Source: Myxococcales bacterium (lineage in GTDB: Bacteria; Myxococcota_A; UBA9160; SMWR01). Taken from it: a DNA stretch of 40,673 nucleotides. Shown piece after piece: positions 33,668-40,673 of the stretch. The stretch covers positions 1 through 40,673 of the forward strand of contig JAOUNA010000008.1 of the NCBI GenBank assembly GCA_029881215.1, given 5' to 3'. A model generated the notes under the pieces. It was not told the origin of the DNA and made no database searches. It was given only the letters and a program-made list of their open reading frames with translations. The translations under genes were made by a program, and so were the position numbers. Position 1 is the first letter of the stretch. Each line of letters begins with the position of its first letter.

Positions 33668-34116
33668 TCCGTCGTCACGCTCTTGTCGCGCCCCTCGAGG
33701 GCGGTGTGCATGGTGTGCCAGCACAGCGTGGCGCACTTGACGCGCATCGGGAACTCCCGGACGCCGGCGAATACGGTGAGCTTGCCCAGCGCGCGCGCGT
33801 CGACCGCAGAGACGGCCGGCCCGGTCACGAGCGCGTGGAAGCCCTCGAAGATCTTCTCCGCCTCTTCGAGCGACCTGCCCTTGATCGCCTCCGTCATCAG
33901 CGAAGCCGATGCCGTGGAAATCGCGCAGCCGCGTCCCTCGAATCCGACGTCCTCGATCACGCCGTCCACCACCGCGAGATACACGGTCACGTGGTCGCCG
34001 CACAGCGGATTGTGCCCCTGCGCCGAGCGGTTGCTGCCCGGCGGCTCGCCGAAGTTCCTGGGCTTCTTGTTGTGATCCAGGATCACGGATTGGTACAGCT
34101 CGCGAAGATCCGACAT
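33664..34116 (-). CDS. sufU: SufU/IscU-like Fe-S scaffold or sulfur-transfer protein
   Basis: 150 aa. LYQSVILDHNKKPRNFG at the N-terminus and three cysteine sites: NPLCGDHV (Cys and Asp), GRGCAISTASASLM and KCATLCWH. The roughly 20-residue insertion between the second and third sites marks the SufU subgroup rather than IscU. In Firmicutes SufU receives sulfur from SufS through a zinc site; scaffold function is also proposed elsewhere. No SufE or SufA is present, consistent with SufU as the SufS partner. ATG 34116 shares a base with the sufS TGA (TGATG). Confidence 0.95.
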   Translation of the reverse strand: MSDLRELYQSVILDHNKKPRNFGEPPGSNRSAQGHNPLCGDHVTVYLAVVDGVIEDVGFEGRGCAISTASASLMTEAIKGRSLEEAEKIFEGFHALVTGPAVSAVDARALGKLTVFAGVREFPMRVKCATLCWHTMHTALEGRDKSVTTE

Positions 34117-35333
34117 CAGACGAAGACCTCGCGCACGCGGTGGAGTCCGGCCACCAGCGCGTCGATGTCGTCGCGGGTGTTGTAGAGAGCGAGCGAGGCA
34201 CGCGCCGTGGCCGGAATTCCGAAGCGCTGCATCACGGGCTGGGCGCAGTGGTGGCCCGTGCGCACGCAGATGCCCTCGCGATCGAGAATGGTTCCGATGT
34301 CGTGCGGATGCACGCCGTCGAGGACGAAGGAGAGCACCGCGGCCTTGTGCTCCGCGGTGCCGATCAGGCGCAAATCGGGGATCTCGGCAAGTGCGTCGCT
34401 GGCGTAGGCGAGAAGCTCGCGCTCGTGCGCGGCCACGGCGTCGAGATCCTGGGCGCGGAGATAATCGATGGCCGCGCCGAGACCCACCGCGCCCGCCAGG
34501 TCGGGGGTGCCCGCCTCGAACTTGTAGGGAGGCTCCTTGTAGATCGTATTCTCGAACGTGACCGACAGGATCATCTCGCCGCCGCTCATGTACGGAGGCA
34601 TCGCTTCGAGTCGCGCGGCCTTCGCGTAGAGCACGCCGATGCCAGAAGGGCCGAAGAGCTTGTGTCCGGAGAAGGCGTAGAAGTCGCAGTCGAGCGCGTG
34701 CACGTCGACCCGACCGTGGGGGACCGCCTGGGCGCCGTCGAGCAGCACGGGAACGCCCCGCGCGTGTGCAATCCTCGTGATCTCTTCGACCGGATTGATC
34801 GTCCCCAGCGCATTGGAGACGTGGGTCACGGCCGCGATCTTCGTGCGCGTGGTGATCATCTCCTCGAAGGCGTCCAGCAGCAGCTGACCGCGATCATCGA
34901 TGGGCGCAACGCGCAGCACGGCTCGCTTCTCCTGGCACAGCCGTTGCCACGGCACGATGTTCGCGTGGTGCTCCATGTGCGTGATGAGCACCTCGTCGCC
35001 CTCGCCGACGTGCTCCCGGCCGAAGCTGGCCGCCACGAGGTTGATCGCTTCGGTGGCGTTGCGGACGAAGACGATCTCGTTGACCGCAGCGCCGATGAAG
35101 CGCGCGATCTTCTCGCGGGCCTGCTCCACCGCCGCCGTGGCGCGCACGGAGAGCTCGTAGACGCCGCGGTGGATGTTGGCGTAGTCGTGCGCGTAGAAGC
35201 GGGAGATCGCGTCGATCACGCACTGCGGCTTCTGGGCGCTGGCGGCGCTATCGAGGAAGACGAGCGGTTTGCCGTGCACGGTCTGTCCGAGAATCGGGAA
35301 GTCCTTGCGCACCCGCTCGGCGTCGAACCTCAT
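34116..35333 (-). CDS. sufS: cysteine desulfurase SufS
   Basis: 405 aa PLP enzyme that takes sulfur from cysteine for Fe-S assembly. FLDSAASAQKPQCVIDAISRFY at the N-terminus, ITHMEHHANIVPWQ, DGAQAVPHGRVDV, SGHKLFGPSGIGVLY with the PLP lysine, and RTGHHCAQPVMQRFG with the persulfide cysteine identify the group II desulfurase SufS. ATG 35333 overlaps the sufD stop (ATGA); its stop overlaps the sufU start. Confidence 0.98.
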   Translation of the reverse strand: MRFDAERVRKDFPILGQTVHGKPLVFLDSAASAQKPQCVIDAISRFYAHDYANIHRGVYELSVRATAAVEQAREKIARFIGAAVNEIVFVRNATEAINLVAASFGREHVGEGDEVLITHMEHHANIVPWQRLCQEKRAVLRVAPIDDRGQLLLDAFEEMITTRTKIAAVTHVSNALGTINPVEEITRIAHARGVPVLLDGAQAVPHGRVDVHALDCDFYAFSGHKLFGPSGIGVLYAKAARLEAMPPYMSGGEMILSVTFENTIYKEPPYKFEAGTPDLAGAVGLGAAIDYLRAQDLDAVAAHERELLAYASDALAEIPDLRLIGTAEHKAAVLSFVLDGVHPHDIGTILDREGICVRTGHHCAQPVMQRFGIPATARASLALYNTRDDIDALVAGLHRVREVFV

Positions 35334-36663
35334 CGCTGCGACTCCTGGGGGCGCAGCGCGCGCAGGCGCTCGACGAGAACGTCGTCCAACCCGGCCCCCA
35401 GCGCCGGAACCGGCAGCGATTCGAGCACCTCGAGCGCAAATCCCCGCGTGAGGAGATCGCGCGCGCGGGCCTCGTCGAGCCCGCGGGAGCGCAGGTAGAA
35501 GAGCGCCTCCAGGTCGATCTGTCCGATGCTCGTGCCGTGGCTGCACTTCACGTCGTCTGCGTAGATCTCGAGCTGGGGCTTGGTGTTCATCTCCGCGCTC
35601 GAGCTCAGCAGCAGGTTGGGATTCGACTGACTCGCGTTGGTCTTCTGCGCATCCGGCCGCACGATGACCCGACCGCGGAAGACGCCGCGCGCCCGCCCGC
35701 CGAGCACGCCCTTGTAGAGCTCGCGGCTCGTGCAGTGCGGTACCGCGTGGTCGATGAGCGTGTGATTGTCGAGAACCTGGTCGCCGCCTCCCACGAAGAG
35801 CCCGTTCAAGGTGCATTCGGCGCCCTCTTCGCTCAGCAGGACTTCCGCATCGTTGCGAACCAGCGCACCTCCCAGCGTGAGCGTGCTCGCGTGCAAGCGG
35901 GCGGCTCGCTGCGCGATTACCTGCAGATTCGATGTGTGGAAGTGGGCGTCGCTCTCGCGCTGCACCAGGATCAGATTCACCTCGGAATCGGCGCCCGCCC
36001 AGACCTCGCTCACGGCGTTCGTGAAGCCCGGGCCTTCGCCGAGCGTCACGTGGTCCTGGATCACGGTCACGCGGCTGCCAACTTCGGCAACGATGAGCAG
36101 CCGCGGATGAACGACGCGGGGCACCGGCTGAGAGGTGGAGAGAAAGACGACGTGGACCGGCTGCTCCGCGTGCGAACCGCGCGGCGCGTGCACGACGGCC
36201 CCGTCGTCGAGGAACGCGGTGTTCAGCGCGGCGAATGGGTGGCTCTTCACGTCCACGAGGCGGCCGAGGTACGGCTCGACGCGCTCCGCTGCGCCCGCGC
36301 GCAGCGCGGCGAGGCTGTCGACCCGGCTGCCACCGGGAAACGTCAGCGGAGCCGAGAGTGCGGGCTCGAAGCGCCCGTCCACGAAGGCGTAGAGGCTGCA
36401 GGCGAACAGGGGGAAGGCCAGGGATTCGAGCTGCTCGCGCGAGACCGGAGCCCCCCGCGGCGGCGCTTCGCAGTGCAGCGCTGCGAGCGCAGCGACATTG
36501 GTGTAGTGCCACTCCTCCATGCGGGTGCTCGGCAGTCCGCGCTCTGCGAATGCGGCGATCGCACGGGCGCGCAGCGCGCCGAGCCAGGGCGGCTCGGAAG
36601 CGAGCCCGGCTTCGAAGGCGCCGAACCGCTCGAGATAGTGCTCCCGTGCCGTATCGAGCGCGC

Positions 36664-36667
<4 letters not shown>
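35330..36667 (-). CDS. sufD: Fe-S cluster assembly protein SufD
   Basis: 445 aa. [11 protein letters not shown] in the N-terminal region, then the right-handed beta-helix core with [121 protein letters not shown] in short conserved blocks, which is the SufB/SufD signature. SufD joins SufB and SufC in the SufBCD scaffold complex of the cytosol. Starts at ATG 36667, overlapping the sufC stop; its stop overlaps the sufS start. Confidence 0.97.
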
Positions 36668-38918
<2,251 letters not shown>

Positions 38919-38952
38919 GCTTGACTCCAATCGGCGCGGGGGCGCCCTTCGG

Positions 38953-39429
38953 CTACGTGCCGCGCTGCGTGTCGAGATGCGTCGTGCGCACGCCGAGGCT
39001 CTCGAGCGGCACGATGGCGCCCGGACGCGGTCCCACGAGGTCCGCCAGGGTGATGCGGGCGAGGGCGTCGTGCACCGCGTGGTTGATGCGCTGCCAGGGC
39101 TCGCGCACATGGCAGCTCGACTCCTGCGCACAGGCGCCGGGGTGCATGGCGCACTCGGTGAGTCCGAACGGGCCTTCGAGTGCCCCGATCATCTCGGTGA
39201 CGCGAATCTGTGCGGGGCTGCGCGCCAGGCCGTAGCCACCCTTGGCGCCGCGGTGCGAGACCAGCAGACCCTCGCGCGCCAGGCACTTGAGGATCTTGCT
39301 CACCATCGGCAGTGGCAGCTGAGTGGCCTCCGCGACCTCGCGCGCATTGCAAGGGGATTGCTCCCCGCGCGCTGCGAGGTGCGCCATCAGCACGATGCCG
39401 TAATCCGTGATGCGACTGATTCGGATCAT
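38953..39429 (-). CDS. Rrf2-family SUF operon regulator
   Basis: 158 aa from ATG 39429. A winged helix-turn-helix opens with [20 protein letters not shown], continues with [33 protein letters not shown] and [10 protein letters not shown], and the cluster region has Cys93, Cys100 and Cys106 in [21 protein letters not shown], the arrangement of iron-sulfur-binding Rrf2 proteins such as IscR. The HPGxC...CxVRxPWQRIN pattern matches the proteobacterial SUF regulator type (TIGR02944). It should bind a cluster and control the suf genes, including itself. The track's 190-aa version adds non-conserved residues that overlap the promoter. No clear SD precedes the ATG. Confidence 0.93.
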   Translation of the reverse strand: MIRISRITDYGIVLMAHLAARGEQSPCNAREVAEATQLPLPMVSKILKCLAREGLLVSHRGAKGGYGLARSPAQIRVTEMIGALEGPFGLTECAMHPGACAQESSCHVREPWQRINHAVHDALARITLADLVGPRPGAIVPLESLGVRTTHLDTQRGT

Positions 39430-39455
39430 GGGAGGACCGCCGGTTCCGTGGCGAT

Positions 39456-39484
39456 ACAATATCGGACCAATTCGGTCCTGTAAA
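39456..39484 (-). promoter_or_regulatory. suf promoter with operator-like palindrome in the spacer
   Basis: Minus strand: TTTACA (39484-39479, 5/6 of the -35), a 17-base spacer, TATTGT (39461-39456, 4/6 of the -10). The spacer is nearly filled by GGACC-GAATT-GGTCC (39478-39464), a 5-5-5 inverted repeat. This is the position from which an Rrf2 repressor would block RNA polymerase. Start of transcription would fall near 39449, giving a 20-base leader. Confidence 0.7.
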
Positions 39485-39529
39485 GCGCCGCGGGGCGCTC
39501 CGGGGCGGCCCAGCGTCAGCCCCACAGTG

Positions 39530-39555
39530 CGAAAAATATAATATATTTCAGTGAC
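39530..39555. other. AT-rich segment between the radical SAM gene and suf promoter
   Basis: GCGAAAAATATAATATATTTCAG is strikingly AT-rich against its surroundings and almost self-complementary. It is about 45 bases upstream of the suf -35 box, just after the radical SAM stop. It could be an upstream activating element, a second promoter or a weak terminator. Confidence 0.4.
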
Positions 39556-40673
39556 TTATCTTGGAAGCTCGGAGAGCGCGGGCGCGCCGGGCGCCGGCAC
39601 GACCTCGGCCGCCTCGCGCTCCAGCTCGGCGATCGCCGCGTCGAGCCCCAGCACCAGCGCGTCCAGGTACTCGTGGAAGGCGCGGTGCACGATGGCGAAG
39701 GAGACCGCCTCCTTGAGCGCCGAGGGGCGCCGCAGCAGCGCGGCGCCGATCAGCGAGAGGGTGAACCAGGCGCGCCGCGGGCCCGCGCGCAGCACCGTAT
39801 CGCGCAGAATGCGCACGAGTCGACGCAGGTCGCCCGCGCGCAGGTTGAGGCCGCCCGCAACCTGCCCGCCGCGGTTCAGCAGGAAGGCCAGGGTGCGCTC
39901 CCGGTAGTTTCGGAAGTCGTACAGCTGCTGGAGCAGCCAGCGGTAGCCGCGGTACAGCTCGAGTCGGGTCATGCGCTTGGGGAGGATGTTCGAGAGCACG
40001 AACTGGTCTCCGAGGCTCTTCAGCAGCAGTCGCCCTTCCTCCTCGACGCGCCGGTGGAGGGGGGTCTTCGGCAGCGCCTGCAGCAGGCCCGTCATCGAAA
40101 CCGGGATGCGCGCGTCCTGGATGAAGCGCAGCTGCTCGGCAAAGATCGACGCGTCGTCGTTGTCGAATCCGACGATCATGCCCGCCTGGATCTGGATGCC
40201 GTACGACTGGATCTTGCGCACGCTCTCGACGAGATCGGCGCGGGTGTTTTGCGTCTTGCCCGTCTCCAGCAGGGACGCGCGCCGCGGGCTCTCGATTCCG
40301 ATGAAGAGCGTCGTGAAGTTCGCCGCGCGCAGCAGCTCGAGCAGCTCGTCGTCCGCGGCCACGTTCAGCGAGACTTCCGTGTTGAAATCGATCGGGTAGC
40401 CGTGTGCGCGGCCCCAGCACCCGATTTCGCGCAGCAGATCCTTGGCGAGCTTCTTGTTCCCGATGAAATTGTCGTCGACGACGAACACCTGATTCGCGCC
40501 GAGGCGACGGCATTCGTCGATCTCCGCGATCACCTGGCGCACGGATTTTGCCCGCGGCCGACGGCCGTACATCACGATGATGTCGCAGAACTCGCAGTTG
40601 AACGGGCAGCCGCGCGCGAATTGGATGGTGAGCGCGTGATAGCGCGACACGTCGAGCAGGTCGAAGCGCGGCA
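39556..40673 (-). CDS. radical SAM enzyme, B12-binding/DUF4070 type (5' partial)
   Basis: The start is beyond the right edge; the frame continues upstream of the track's M as PRFDLLDVSRYH. FARGCPFNCEFCDI is the C-x3-C-x2-C cluster motif. NQVFVVDDNFIGNKK, DFNTEVSLN, FIGIESPRRASL and GIQIQAGMIVGFDND are barrel strands as in B12-binding radical SAM proteins, and the C-terminal half with LPKTPLHRRVEEEGRLL..., SNILPKRMTRLELYRGYRWLLQQLY matches DUF4070-type proteins; the hopanoid C-3 methylase HpnR belongs to this broad type. The cobalamin-binding domain would lie outside the window. Substrate unknown. Confidence 0.88.
   Translation of the reverse strand, partial: PRFDLLDVSRYHALTIQFARGCPFNCEFCDIIVMYGRRPRAKSVRQVIAEIDECRRLGANQVFVVDDNFIGNKKLAKDLLREIGCWGRAHGYPIDFNTEVSLNVAADDELLELLRAANFTTLFIGIESPRRASLLETGKTQNTRADLVESVRKIQSYGIQIQAGMIVGFDNDDASIFAEQLRFIQDARIPVSMTGLLQALPKTPLHRRVEEEGRLLLKSLGDQFVLSNILPKRMTRLELYRGYRWLLQQLYDFRNYRERTLAFLLNRGGQVAGGLNLRAGDLRRLVRILRDTVLRAGPRRAWFTLSLIGAALLRRPSALKEAVSFAIVHRAFHEYLDALVLGLDAAIAELEREAAEVVPAPGAPALSELPR

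Overview
The window is a high-GC, tightly packed bacterial chromosome segment. No phage, insertion sequence, CRISPR array, tRNA or rRNA was seen. Third-codon GC is very high, which makes long shadow ORFs on every strand, and GTG/TTG starts and 4-base stop/start overlaps are common. Gene content is that of a free-living Gram-negative bacterium: lipoproteins, an M23 envelope peptidase, ThiC, Acs, a SUF cluster led by a proteobacterial-type Rrf2 regulator, a FIST-domain sensor and a B12-type radical SAM protein. A deltaproteobacterium-like lineage (Myxococcota, Binatota or similar) fits best, but this is inference from gene types, not a phylogenetic result.

Layout. 1-3.1 kb: a Lon substrate-binding-domain protein (cut by the left edge), a HELAH zincin, a small orphan protein behind an AT-rich regulatory stretch, a DUF4149-type membrane protein, and a divergent YiiX-type papain-fold lipid hydrolase candidate. 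3.2-5.3 kb: thiC behind a clear TPP riboswitch whose leader can hide the thiC Shine-Dalgarno sequence. 5.3-9.7 kb: a lipoprotein with a CcmI C-terminal-like domain facing sirB-MFS-clc; the clc gene carries an apparent frameshift in its TrkA-C tail. 9.8-10.9 kb: cinA-type gene plus a small membrane protein with a possible CTG start. 11-15.9 kb: aroC, smr, mutY, sfsA and an M23 peptidase on the minus strand, the last four linked by 4-base overlaps. 16-22.9 kb: histidine phosphatase; then (minus) rnd, a secreted propeller-like protein, pepP and acs; a 413-base gap below rnd holds a good sigma-54 promoter match and strong hairpins. 23.1-27.8 kb (plus): FIST protein, IclR regulator overlapping a class IV aminotransferase, proS. 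27.8-32.2 kb: an LPG-synthase-like flippase-fold protein overlapping an NAD(P)-binding epimerase-like protein, a divergent alpha/beta-hydrolase fused to a membrane domain, and a second alpha/beta hydrolase. 32.2-39.5 kb: a minus-strand run sufR-sufB-sufC-sufD-sufS-sufU-sufT followed without a gap by an MFS transporter and the second hydrolase. 39.5-40.7 kb: a radical SAM/DUF4070-type enzyme cut by the right edge.

How the parts work together. The best-supported regulatory units are the TPP-switched thiC and the suf operon, where an Rrf2 regulator with three conserved cysteines sits first and a 5-5-5 inverted repeat fills the 17-base spacer of a sigma-70-like promoter, as expected for iron-sulfur-responsive autoregulation. 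No clearly new multi-gene system is seen; the less ordinary items are the sigma-54/hairpin interval, the hydrolase-membrane fusion, the free-standing CcmI-tail lipoprotein, the clc frameshift and the attachment of transporter plus hydrolase to suf.
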